17,003 bases of DNA, taken from Methanobacterium sp. (lineage in GTDB: Archaea; Methanobacteriota; Methanobacteria; Methanobacteriales; Methanobacteriaceae). Of this stretch, positions 8,745-16,019 are shown piece after piece. The position numbers and the translations under genes were made by a program. A model generated the notes under the pieces. That model was not told the DNA's origin. It saw only the letters and a program-made list of their open reading frames with translations, and ran no database searches. The DNA lies in NCBI GenBank assembly GCA_028700095.1, contig JAQVTJ010000030.1, positions 1 through 17,003 on the forward strand. The letters are read 5' to 3'. The first letter of the stretch is position 1. Each line of letters starts with the position of its first letter.

Positions 8745-9032
8745 ATGAATAAGTTATTTAAAAGTAAATAGGAGAAATATAAACCTATAAGTGGTAAAAT
8801 CGGAGACTTTTTTGAATTATGCAAATCAGGACTAAACTTAAAGAAATTACACGAATATACCCCCTAATCAGCTAAAAGAACCACCATTACTAAATGTATT
8901 ATTAGCAAGTACTCATCTATCAATAGGTTACAATATCCAAAAATAATTCTTCAAAAGCTTTCTGAAACCTTAAAAAAATCTAAGACCCCAATATATTTAT
9001 TATACACCATATATTTTTTTAGGGGATTTTAG
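8745..9032 (+). pseudogene. Small unidentified gene with in-frame stops
   Basis: One frame from ATG 8745 stays coding-like to about 9032 but is interrupted by TAG at 8769-8771 and a TAA near 8866. It reads MNKLFKSK, stop, EKYKPISGKIGDFFELCKSG, LNLKKLHEYTP, stop, SAKRTTITKCIISKYSSINR, LQYPKIILQKLSETLKKS. Apart from the two stops it is an unbroken frame of about 95 codons, which is unusual in this AT-rich sequence. I do not recognise the family. It runs into the 3' end of the flippase gene on the opposite strand. Confidence 0.35.
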
Positions 9033-9037
9033 AGGTT

Positions 9038-10597
9038 TTATTCTACTGCAAATCTACTAAGTATATTAATTAAGTTTCTTAAAACACCAGAAAACGGCCC
9101 TAATCTGTCTGCAACATTATAGAGAAGTTTAAGATCTTCTAGTTTTAATCCTCCAATTAATGCTAATGTTCCTAGATATATAAATGGAGAAAATATTATT
9201 CCAATAATTAAGGATATTTTTGTGTGTGGAAATGGTATAAAAAATATACCCATTATTAATGCAGCTATAATAATTTTTATATATTCATATAATGGTAATT
9301 TGATATTTGCAAGTTTTAATGTGGTCCGCATTAATGTGGTCATTATAAATAAAGCAGATAATGTTGTGGCTATTGCTGCACCATTAATACCCCATGGTGG
9401 TATTAGTATCAAGCTTAAAATCAGATCAATAGTTGTACCTGCAACTAAAGCATACATGGGAAGTCTTGGTTTTCCAAGGCCCTGTGATATGCTTGAAGAA
9501 ATTGTGTAAAGAGTGAAAAAAAACATTCCAACTGCAAGTATTTGTAAAGCAGCTGTTCCTGGGAGAAATTTCTCACCAAATAGTAGATTAAGAATTGGAG
9601 AAGCAAATATAATTGTCCCAACACATAATGGAATTACAAAAAATGAAACATATCTATAAGATTGTTTAATATAGATATTCATAAGATCATGGTCTTTTAA
9701 ACTCATTGCTTCTGCAGTTGCAGGTAATACAGATGTTGCAACAGCCATGGATATTATTAAAGGAAGTCTTGCAATGGTACTGGATACATTGAAATATCCT
9801 GCATAACTTATAGGATAATATATTGGTATAATGATGGTTGCTATATCATAAAGTGCTAATTCAGCAAGTCCAGTTATCACAATAGGAATTGAAAAAAATA
9901 TTAACATCCATGCTATGCCAATTTTATCGTTAAAATCTATGGGAGTTATTGCTTTTGAAAGCAGATTTCTAGGCCTTATTAACTTTTTACGCACATCTCT
10001 TTGGAAAAGATAAATAGCAATACCCAGTGCTGCCATAAAACCCATAGCTGTACCAATCACTGCACCTGCAACATATAAACCTGCATAAACCAGTATAATA
10101 GCCATTACAACCATGAAAATTAATTCCATTGCACGTGTTAATAGAATATTGGTCATCTGATAAAAACCTTGGAAAGTTCCTCTCATAGCACCTACAATAA
10201 CACTAAATGGAGTTATTAATGCAATAAGCTGGAAAGGAAGTGTTGCATCAGGATTATGTAATGCTATTGCAATGGGTTGGGCTAAAAAAAATATTAACAC
10301 ACTGAAAATCAGGCCAAAAACTGTCATCATTATGGTTGCAACACTTATAATTGCTTTAACCATTTCCACATTATTTTGAGCATGATACTGTGAAACATAT
10401 TTTGCTATTGCAGGAGGCAACCCTGCTCCAGCTATTATTATAAAAAAACCTTGAAGAGGCATTGTAAGACTTAAAATACCATATCCTACCTCTCCTAATA
10501 AATTAGTCATTGCAATTTTGTATATGTATCCACCTATTCTATAGAGGAAGGATCCCATTAAGATAACAATACTGCCTTTAGCAATTTTTGAACTCAT
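9038..10597 (-). CDS. Flippase of the polysaccharide/lipid exporter (MOP) superfamily, SpoVB/Wzx-like
   Basis: A 519-residue integral membrane protein with about 14 helices, the usual topology for MOP-family flippases that move undecaprenyl- or dolichyl-linked precursors across the membrane. The start (IAKGSIVILMGSFLYRIGGY) is the family's first helix with its conserved Gly/Arg. Further marks are AGAGLPPAIAKYVSQYHA at 56-73, GAMRGTFQGFYQMTN at 136-150, LPLIISMAVATSVLPATAEA at 278-297, and the C-terminal polysaccharide-synthesis domain SQGLGKPRLPMYALVAGTTI at 371-390 with PPWGINGAAIATTLS at 400-414. In a pseudomurein-walled archaeon it is a candidate exporter of the wall precursor, an inference; a general polysaccharide or glycan flippase is the alternative. 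ATG 10597 follows a TATA box (10654-10645) by about 50 bases; no clear ribosome binding site is visible. It is divergent from ribL. Confidence 0.88.
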   Translation of the reverse strand: MSSKIAKGSIVILMGSFLYRIGGYIYKIAMTNLLGEVGYGILSLTMPLQGFFIIIAGAGLPPAIAKYVSQYHAQNNVEMVKAIISVATIMMTVFGLIFSVLIFFLAQPIAIALHNPDATLPFQLIALITPFSVIVGAMRGTFQGFYQMTNILLTRAMELIFMVVMAIILVYAGLYVAGAVIGTAMGFMAALGIAIYLFQRDVRKKLIRPRNLLSKAITPIDFNDKIGIAWMLIFFSIPIVITGLAELALYDIATIIIPIYYPISYAGYFNVSSTIARLPLIISMAVATSVLPATAEAMSLKDHDLMNIYIKQSYRYVSFFVIPLCVGTIIFASPILNLLFGEKFLPGTAALQILAVGMFFFTLYTISSSISQGLGKPRLPMYALVAGTTIDLILSLILIPPWGINGAAIATTLSALFIMTTLMRTTLKLANIKLPLYEYIKIIIAALIMGIFFIPFPHTKISLIIGIIFSPFIYLGTLALIGGLKLEDLKLLYNVADRLGPFSGVLRNLINILSRFAVE

Positions 10598-10841
10598 AAT
10601 TATAATACCGCACTATATGAAATTTGTGTAATTATAAAAAATTTTATTTATAAAAATCTGAAACATCTAGATTATATAAATGAGGATATAAAGAATAAAT
10701 GTTTACTATTATTTATACTATGCAAGAAATATTGTTTAGTTCTTACATATATATAATTTACATAGACCCTAATATAATGAAATCCAAATTTTTCAACTTG
10801 AAAAAAGTATTTTTTTACTATTTAATCAGAGGTGTATTAAT
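10598..10841. promoter_or_regulatory. Divergent promoter region of the flippase gene and ribL
   Basis: On the minus strand TTTATAAATA (10654-10645) is a good box A for the flippase, giving a leader of about 25 bases. On the plus strand tacatatatataattt (about 10744-10759) is a candidate box for ribL, and AGAGGTG at 10828-10834 is its ribosome binding site. Confidence 0.5.
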
Positions 10842-11306
10842 ATTAAAATAGTTATGGCAACAGGAACATTTGACCTAATACATCCAGGTCATGGATATTA
10901 TCTTGAAGAATCTACAAAAGTAGGGGGAAAAGATTCTAAACTTGTGGTTGTAGTTGCAAGAGATACAACTGTAATATCAAAGAAAAGATTACCAGTAGTG
11001 GGTGAAAAACAAAGATTGGAAGTTGTTAAAATGATAAAATATGTTAATGAAGCATATCTTGGAAATGAAAATGATATGTTTAAGATTGTTAAAGAAATTA
11101 AACCTGATATCATTACAATAGGTTCAGATCAAAAATATAATATAACCCATCTAAAAAAAGAACTTAAAGACAGAGGAATAAATGCTGAAGTTGTGAAAAT
11201 TCAGGGATATAAAAAAGGACAGCTTGACAGTACTTGTAAAATAATAAAAAAAATAAAAGAAATGAAATTTGATGAAAAAATCTTTAAAAAATGTAAAAAA
11301 AATTAA
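10842..11306 (+). CDS. ribL: Archaeal FAD synthetase (FMN adenylyltransferase), with a probable ATT start
   Basis: RibL transfers AMP from ATP to FMN to make FAD. It is a small cytidylyltransferase-like nucleotidyltransferase, about 150 residues in Methanocaldococcus. The sequence shows the first strand and phosphate loop VMATGTFDLIHPGHGYYLEE with the HxGH-type HPGH motif, then VVVARDTTV, the KPDIITIGSDQKYN segment, and a lysine-rich tail with the cysteine pattern STCKIIKKIK. The first ATG is 10854, but it lies in the middle of the buried first strand, and AGAGGTG (10828-10834) is 19 bases away from it. The in-frame ATT at 10842 is seven bases after that site and gives MKIVMATGTFD, the usual start of the family. 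I therefore place the start at 10842; a start at 10854 would give 150 residues missing most of strand 1. It is divergent from the flippase and appears monocistronic. Confidence 0.88.
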   Translation: MKIVMATGTFDLIHPGHGYYLEESTKVGGKDSKLVVVVARDTTVISKKRLPVVGEKQRLEVVKMIKYVNEAYLGNENDMFKIVKEIKPDIITIGSDQKYNITHLKKELKDRGINAEVVKIQGYKKGQLDSTCKIIKKIKEMKFDEKIFKKCKKN

Positions 11307-11784
11307 ACCTTGGGTTATTAAGGAACAAATAATTTAATATAGAATTTATATTATTCTAAGAGATGTGGATATTATCACCATCAGAGTTGACAATCAATAC
11401 TGCAGATAAGAATAATGTGAACTTCTGATGCAAAACGTTCTAATCTGATACTAAACCATTTTTAGCTAAACCTTTAAAATAAAGAGTAAAATAATAATTT
11501 AGGGCCTTAGAAACTTTGGAGTCATTTAATAACTGGTTTACCATAACTCAGAGGTAAATCACATTTTACCCATAAAAATACAAAATTATATTCTTTAAAT
11601 AAGTTTTAAAAGATTAATGTATTTTAAATTTCACAAAAGAAACCTTTTTTTCTCTAAATAGGTTATATCTGTCCTTCAAAATTATTATTTTACTATTTGC
11701 TTATATAAAATCTTCTAATTATTCTTTTGATTTAAATCATGATTTTCACCATGAAAAGTAGGGGATATATTATAACTCTGGTCT
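11307..11784. other. Intergenic stretch after ribL
   Basis: I see no gene. The stretch holds the second copy of the 14-base repeat (11498-11511) about 190 bases after ribL, and several AT-rich tracts. A short minus-strand coding-like piece lies near 11370-11480 (LAKNGLVSD and FLSAVLIVNSDGDN) but is too broken to name. Confidence 0.45.
11498..11511 (+). repeat. 14-base repeat, copy 2 (tttagggccttaga)
   Basis: It is identical to 5248-5261 and again lies downstream of, and in sense with, an intact core gene (ribL). Unlike copy 1 it is not followed by a long T run. Confidence 0.4.
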
Positions 11785-11900
11785 AAAAGGAGGAAAAGCG
11801 TTTGTATCGACGTTTAAATGATATTGTCAATTAGATTATTCGAAAATTAACACAAAATCCGGTTTATAATCCTTGTGTCTTAAACGGAAATATAAGTTAG
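11785..11900 (+). pseudogene. Fragment resembling the start of the phage head protein remnant at 12686
   Basis: One frame reads EEKRLYRRLNDIVN, stop, IIRKLTQNPVYNPCVLNGNI. The first 40 bases (11791-11830) match 12711-12750 at about 29 of 40 positions, and the peptides EEKRLYRRLNDI and MEKRLNRHLTGI align without gaps. It looks like the N-terminus of the same kind of phage gene, so the two may be old duplicates or successive insertions. It has no intact frame and is certainly non-functional. Confidence 0.4.
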
Positions 11901-11939
11901 TTCTGGGAGAATACTAAAAAAAATAGAAGTAGTGGATTT

Positions 11940-12593
11940 TTAGTCAGGATAGAAATCCCGCAGTGCATCCCTAAACTTAATGCCATACATCTGGCTGATG
12001 GCGTCGTCTAGTTGTTTAAGTGTAAACCATTTATTAGTATAATTGTCCTTGCTTTTTCCAGTTTTGTCATCAAAATAGACAGTTCTTGTTATTTTATGTG
12101 GAAGGGCTTTATCATAGCATTTAATTTTCCATAATTTTTGTCCTTTAACTGTTATAAGTTTAGGTTTTCCATGTACTTCCATTCCAGTGTCCCCTGTGTA
12201 CAGTTCAGCCACATATAATGCTTTTAATTCGTTAAATGATCTCCATGCACTATGCTTCTTTTTACTAGCTCCTGTGGCTGCGTTAACAGTTACAGTCCAA
12301 ATTTTTGTCCCATCATCTTCCTTTACTTTAACTTTCCAAAATTTCTTATCAGAGGTTAAATATGCGCTTTTTACTTTAGTACAAGTCACTCCGTTAAGAC
12401 AATCATTTAGTTGTGCTATTAAACTAGCTACTTTTTTAGTGATTTTAACATCTTTTTGAGTTGTTTTTACAGGATTATTCAGATTGGCTGCAGTAGATGT
12501 ACTGGCAAAAACACTTAGAAACAATGTAAAAACTAAAATCACTGCTAAACCACTGAAAAACACCTTTTTAACACTTTTTACACTTTTACCCAT
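11940..12593 (-). CDS. Secreted two-repeat protein, PepSY-like
   Basis: A 217-residue exported protein. Residues 1 to about 33 (MGKSVKSVKKVFFSGLAVIL and a second hydrophobic half ending in ASTSTAA) form a signal peptide. Two similar units follow: FWKVKVKEDDGTKIWTVTVN with ATGASKKK, and LWKIKCYDKALPHKITRTV with YFDDKTGKSKDN. The strand-strand-DxxTG pattern recalls PepSY domains, which often inhibit peptidases or modulate wall enzymes; the assignment is by pattern only. Three cysteines are present (two near residues 65-75 of the first part, one in the second unit). Two ATGs compete: 12599 is only one base from GAGGTGA (12607-12601), while 12593 is seven bases away, so 12593 is preferred. A TATA box (12647-12637) gives a short leader. 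The gene lies opposite to, and between, two fragments of phage head genes, so it may be cargo of the former prophage. Confidence 0.72.
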   Translation of the reverse strand: MGKSVKSVKKVFFSGLAVILVFTLFLSVFASTSTAANLNNPVKTTQKDVKITKKVASLIAQLNDCLNGVTCTKVKSAYLTSDKKFWKVKVKEDDGTKIWTVTVNAATGASKKKHSAWRSFNELKALYVAELYTGDTGMEVHGKPKLITVKGQKLWKIKCYDKALPHKITRTVYFDDKTGKSKDNYTNKWFTLKQLDDAISQMYGIKFRDALRDFYPD

Positions 12594-12685
12594 AATCATA
12601 TCACCTCACTCAAAATTAGATTAAAACTTGTTTGTTAAATATATATACTTATCCATAATCATTATAGCCAATTGGATGCAGTAAA

Positions 12686-13339
12686 ATGACCAATAAAAGA
12701 TTAATAAAGATGGAAAAACGTTTGAATCGACATCTGACTGGTATTGCTGAACAATCTTATGTGGAACTGAAAGGGAGGGTTTTGAGTCCAGGTAAATTAA
12801 AAACTATTATTGAAAGTCGTAATTTTTAATGTTAATCAACGTACATTATACCGTTTAGAGGGTGATATCTACAATTGAATAAATGAGAGTATACATAGTG
12901 GTTGGAGTCTGGGGTAAAACTAGTCGTATGCTTGAGGGAGAGTCTAGGGATATTTTTAATGGTAAATTGATGTGTATTATTCAGACTGGAACACAGTCGT
13001 TTTATAACCAGAGTAAAATGGAAACAATAAAAAGCCAGTGATGTGGTGCAGCATAATATGTAGCCTTGGGGTTAGATTAATATGATGGAACCACATAGAG
13101 AGTTAGATGGCGAAATTGTACCTGTGGGTGAGCCTTTCTGTAATGGTTTAATGTATCCTGGAGATGAGTTTGGCCCTGTGGATGAGGGGGTTAATTATTC
13201 CCATACATTTGTACCATTTATTAGGAAATTGAATGAGGATATTATTAGGGTAGGAATGAATATTCCTGAGTATTATGTATATGCATGGTCCTGTTCTAAG
13301 CTCGGGATTAGTATGAAATCCAGAAATGGGTATGAATGA
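12686..13339 (+). pseudogene. Phage minor head protein (SPP1 gp7 / Mu F type) remnant
   Basis: Pieces of one gene can be read in order. ATG 12686 opens a 47-codon frame (MTNKRLIKMEKRLNRHLTGI up to IIESRNF, stop at 12827-12829). Next come NQRTLYRLEGDIYN, INESIHSGWSLG, SRMLEGESRDIFNGKL and TGTQSFYNQSKMETIKK (12832-13035), with several stops. The last part (13082-13339) is open for 85 codons and reads EPHRELDGEIVPVGEPFCNG, LMYPGDEFGPVDEGVNYSHT, FVPFIRKLNED. The HRELDG, PFxNGLMYPGD and FVPFI signature is typical of the C-terminus of phage head morphogenesis (minor head) proteins, where the equivalent of NYSHT usually reads NCRCT. These proteins act in capsid assembly next to the portal. The frame is broken at five or more points, so this is dead prophage DNA. 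No integrase, portal or capsid gene is visible around it. Confidence 0.75.
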
Positions 13340-13340
13340 C

Positions 13341-13784
13341 CCACTACCATAAGTTAGGATATTAAAAAAAGCTGCTTCAGAGTTGTTAGAAGGTCATGTT
13401 TGATATGAAAGCTTCAAAGGACACGCAACTCTGGTTACAATCACATTTAAACAGACACATAAGCCATGTACAACATAGAGAGCCCCATATACATCCAACT
13501 ACCAAGACAATCCATCACCATGACATACAGTATCAACCATCAAAAACCCACAAATAAACATAAAATTTAAAAAAAATTTAAGACTCTAAATTTATAGTAT
13601 TTTACCAAATTTATTTATGAACATAAAAAGAATATAATATTATATAATATCTGATATTAGTAAAAAAAAGAATTTTTTTATTTCTTAAAAATATATATAA
13701 TCTACTATCCATCCAAAAAAAATAATTTTATTTATATTTTAAATTTTTTTATATGGATTATAATAAAATTGGGGAAATGATATT
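13341..13784. other. Spacer between phage debris and the ThiN-HIT operon
   Basis: The left part (13350-13470) may still be phage debris, with coding-like KKAASELLEGHV and ESFKGHATLVTI in one frame around a stop. The right part is very AT-rich; candidate TATA boxes for the operon are near 13687-13701 and 13729-13738. GGGG at 13771-13774 is the ribosome binding site for the TTG start at 13785. No RNA gene is seen. Confidence 0.45.
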
Positions 13785-14870
13785 TTGGAAAAAAAGGATG
13801 TTCAAAAAGCTGTTAGAATACTTGAAAGTTCACCAGAGTTTACTGCGATTATTCCAGAGGTTCGCAGTAATATAGTTATGGCAATGGAGAATGCTGAAAC
13901 AATTAATCAAGTTGTAGGTATTCCTGGAAGAATCACAATTGTAAATGGTATGCCTAAAGCTACCATGGATCCTGATTTTATGACATCATCTCATATGGCT
14001 AGATTAGTGATTAGTGTTATTAAACACAACCCAAGTAAGCGAAGTGCAATTAATATAAAATATGATCCTATAATATTAGAGGTATGCAGAAAGCTTGGAT
14101 TGGAAATATCATCCTATGATCGAGTACATGAACCTGATAAAGTTAAAGAAAGAGAGGGCAGTACAATTCCCTGGGGTGTTGAAACTGCAATAGAAAAATC
14201 AGGAAAAGTACCTGATATAATATATCATAAAGGTGCATGGGGAAAAGAGCCTATGATTTGTCTTTTAGGTTCACGTGCATGTGAAGTTGCTGAGATTGTG
14301 GTGTGTATTGCAAAATTAACTGAAATACGAAAAAAAGAAGGTTTATTAATACCTGAAAAGGTTATAGAACCTCCTAGAGATTGTCATGATGTCCTTTTTG
14401 CAACAACAAGAAAATCATGGGATAATAAAAAAGATGAGGTGCCCTGTGTATTTTGTGCAATAGCAGAAGGCAATCCCAAAGTAAAAGAAATGGTCTTATA
14501 CAATGATAAAGAAAATATGGTGCTGATGAATATATTCCCATATAACAGAGGCCATTTAGAGGTTGTGCCTGTTAAACATTTTACAGATTTAAATGAATTA
14601 AATTTAGAAGAAATGGGAAAATTATTTTATCTTGTCCAAAAATCTATGTCACTTATAAGAGAAGTTATTAAACCTGATGGAATTAATATTGGTATAAATC
14701 TTGGAAAAACAGCAGGATCCAGTATAAAACATCTTCACATCCATATAGTGCCACGGTTTAAATATGAATCAGGTTTTATGGAGACAATTGCTGATACTCG
14801 GATAATTGAGGAAGATATAGATATTACCTATAATAAATTTATTGAAGAAATTGAAATTTTAAAGAGATGA
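13785..14870 (+). CDS. ThiN domain fused to a HIT-family domain
   Basis: A 361-residue two-domain protein. Residues about 5-190 are a ThiN domain, the archaeal thiamine-phosphate synthase fold: ILESSPEFTAIIPEVRSNIV, IPGRITIVNG, SSHMARLVISVIKHNPSKRS with AINIKY, GSTIPWGVETAIE, and DIIYHKGAWGKEPMICLLG, with His148 next to the conserved GxxGKEP. Residues about 215-361 are a HIT domain: a zinc-type CVFC at 221-224, MNIFPYNRGHLEVVPVKHF at 248-266, and the histidine triad HLHIHIVP at 316-323, which supplies the nucleophile for nucleotidyl or AMP transfer or hydrolysis. The length equals both domains with a short linker. ThiN normally joins HMP-PP and thiazole phosphate, or acts as a regulator when fused to a DNA-binding domain; with HIT the role is unknown. 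The start is TTG; ATG 13778 is out of frame. The gene is followed after six bases by the SIS gene. Confidence 0.88.
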   Translation: MEKKDVQKAVRILESSPEFTAIIPEVRSNIVMAMENAETINQVVGIPGRITIVNGMPKATMDPDFMTSSHMARLVISVIKHNPSKRSAINIKYDPIILEVCRKLGLEISSYDRVHEPDKVKEREGSTIPWGVETAIEKSGKVPDIIYHKGAWGKEPMICLLGSRACEVAEIVVCIAKLTEIRKKEGLLIPEKVIEPPRDCHDVLFATTRKSWDNKKDEVPCVFCAIAEGNPKVKEMVLYNDKENMVLMNIFPYNRGHLEVVPVKHFTDLNELNLEEMGKLFYLVQKSMSLIREVIKPDGINIGINLGKTAGSSIKHLHIHIVPRFKYESGFMETIADTRIIEEDIDITYNKFIEEIEILKR

Positions 14871-14876
14871 TAATCT

Positions 14877-15881
14877 ATGAAATATGATATGTACAATGAA
14901 ATTTTAGAACAACCTGAATCATTGAAAAAAACATTATCTGCAGAAAAATCTCATATGAAAGATATTGCAGAGAAAATAAAGGAAATGGATAAAATATATT
15001 TAGTTGGTTGTGGAAGTTCTCTTTCTACTTGTTACTCTGCAAGAGATGCAATTGGTTTTTTATCAGATATGAATATTGAAGTTTATACTGGTTATGAATT
15101 TGCATATAATAAAAATTTACAAAAAACAAATTCAGCAATAATATTAACATCACAATCCGGAGAAACAGCAGATACCCTAGCAGCACTTAGAAAAGCTAAA
15201 GAAAATGGTATTTATACTATTTCAATTACAAATGAACCTGAAAGTAGTATGGTTAAAGAATCTGATGATTCAATAGTAACACATTGTGGAAGAGAAACAG
15301 CAATATTAGGTACAAAAACATATATAACACAAATTCTATGTTTATATGAAATATTATTTTCAATAGAAGGATCCCTAGAAGCTAAAAAGGTTTTAGATGA
15401 TCTAGAACAAATCCCAACTATTATAGGAGATTTGATCAAAGGTACAGAGGAAGATAATAGGATTTTAGCGGAAAAATATAAAGATGAAGAAATTTTTTAT
15501 TGTATGGGTAGTGGTCCAAACTATGGTCTTGCATATAAAACAGCAATGACCATGTTCATGGAAGGAGCTCTAAAACATGCCTGTCCACTTTATTCAGGAG
15601 AATTTAGACATGGACTAATAGAAAGAGCAGAGAAAAATGTTCCAATAATATTTTTAGAAGCAGGTTTGCCTGGTGATGAACTTACAACTAAAGCCATTGA
15701 ATTTTCAAATAAAATAGAGGTAAATACCATAATATTTAATATGAACAATTATTCAAATATACATCCACTTCTATCCCCATTTATATTATTAATTCCCCTA
15801 GAATGGTTTATATATTATTTATCCCATTATAATGGAGAAGATCCTGGAAGCACCAGACATATTGGAAAAGTAAGATATTAA
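14877..15881 (+). CDS. Double-SIS-domain sugar-phosphate isomerase-like protein (GlmS C-terminal/AgaS type)
   Basis: A 334-residue cytosolic protein with two SIS domains and no glutaminase domain. SIS 1 (about 35-160) has the phosphosugar loop YLVGCGSSLSTCYSARD and TSQSGETADTLAALRKAKEN, the GlmS-type SQSGET at 92-97. SIS 2 (about 200-334) has YCMGSGPNYGLAYKTAMTMF with MEGALKHACPLYSGEFRHG, whose Glu (242) and His (245) sit where the isomerase active site expects them. The tail GEDPGSTRHIGKVRY resembles the C-terminal loop of fructosamine- and amino-sugar-phosphate isomerases and deaminases. The substrate cannot be told; an amino-sugar or fructosamine phosphate is likely. ATG 14877 lies six bases after the ThiN-HIT stop, and its GAGATGAT ribosome binding site (14863-14870) overlaps that stop codon, so the two are translated from one message. 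Confidence 0.87.
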   Translation: MKYDMYNEILEQPESLKKTLSAEKSHMKDIAEKIKEMDKIYLVGCGSSLSTCYSARDAIGFLSDMNIEVYTGYEFAYNKNLQKTNSAIILTSQSGETADTLAALRKAKENGIYTISITNEPESSMVKESDDSIVTHCGRETAILGTKTYITQILCLYEILFSIEGSLEAKKVLDDLEQIPTIIGDLIKGTEEDNRILAEKYKDEEIFYCMGSGPNYGLAYKTAMTMFMEGALKHACPLYSGEFRHGLIERAEKNVPIIFLEAGLPGDELTTKAIEFSNKIEVNTIIFNMNNYSNIHPLLSPFILLIPLEWFIYYLSHYNGEDPGSTRHIGKVRY

Positions 15882-15987
15882 AAAAAAAATAATTAATTAA
15901 TATTAAATCCCATATAACATTGAATTGTGGATTTAATAAATATCTTATTTTTCATATAAAAAAAATAAAAAAAAATAATTAATTAAT
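15881..15987 (+). terminator. Hairpin between two 21-base direct repeats, operon end
   Basis: Nine A followed by TAATTAATTAAT occurs at 15881-15901 and again at 15967-15987. Between them TATTAAATCC (15901-15910) and GGATTTAATA (15929-15938) form a perfect ten-pair stem with an 18-base loop, followed by T-rich sequence and later a T8 run near 16000. It probably ends the ThiN-HIT/SIS transcript; the flanking repeat is unexplained. Confidence 0.5.
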
Positions 15988-16019
15988 GTTTAATATCTAC
16001 CTTTTTTTTGAGGGGTTGT

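Noticed and set aside
9222..9509. 95-codon plus-strand frame inside the flippase gene
   Set aside because: It is antisense shadow of a conserved membrane protein region.
12187..12459. 90-codon plus-strand frame opposite the secreted protein gene
   Set aside because: The minus-strand frame has signal peptide, ribosome binding site and TATA box; this one has none.
13082..13339. 85-codon frame as a stand-alone gene
   Set aside because: It matches only the C-terminus of a phage head protein, and the upstream parts of that gene are present in broken form.
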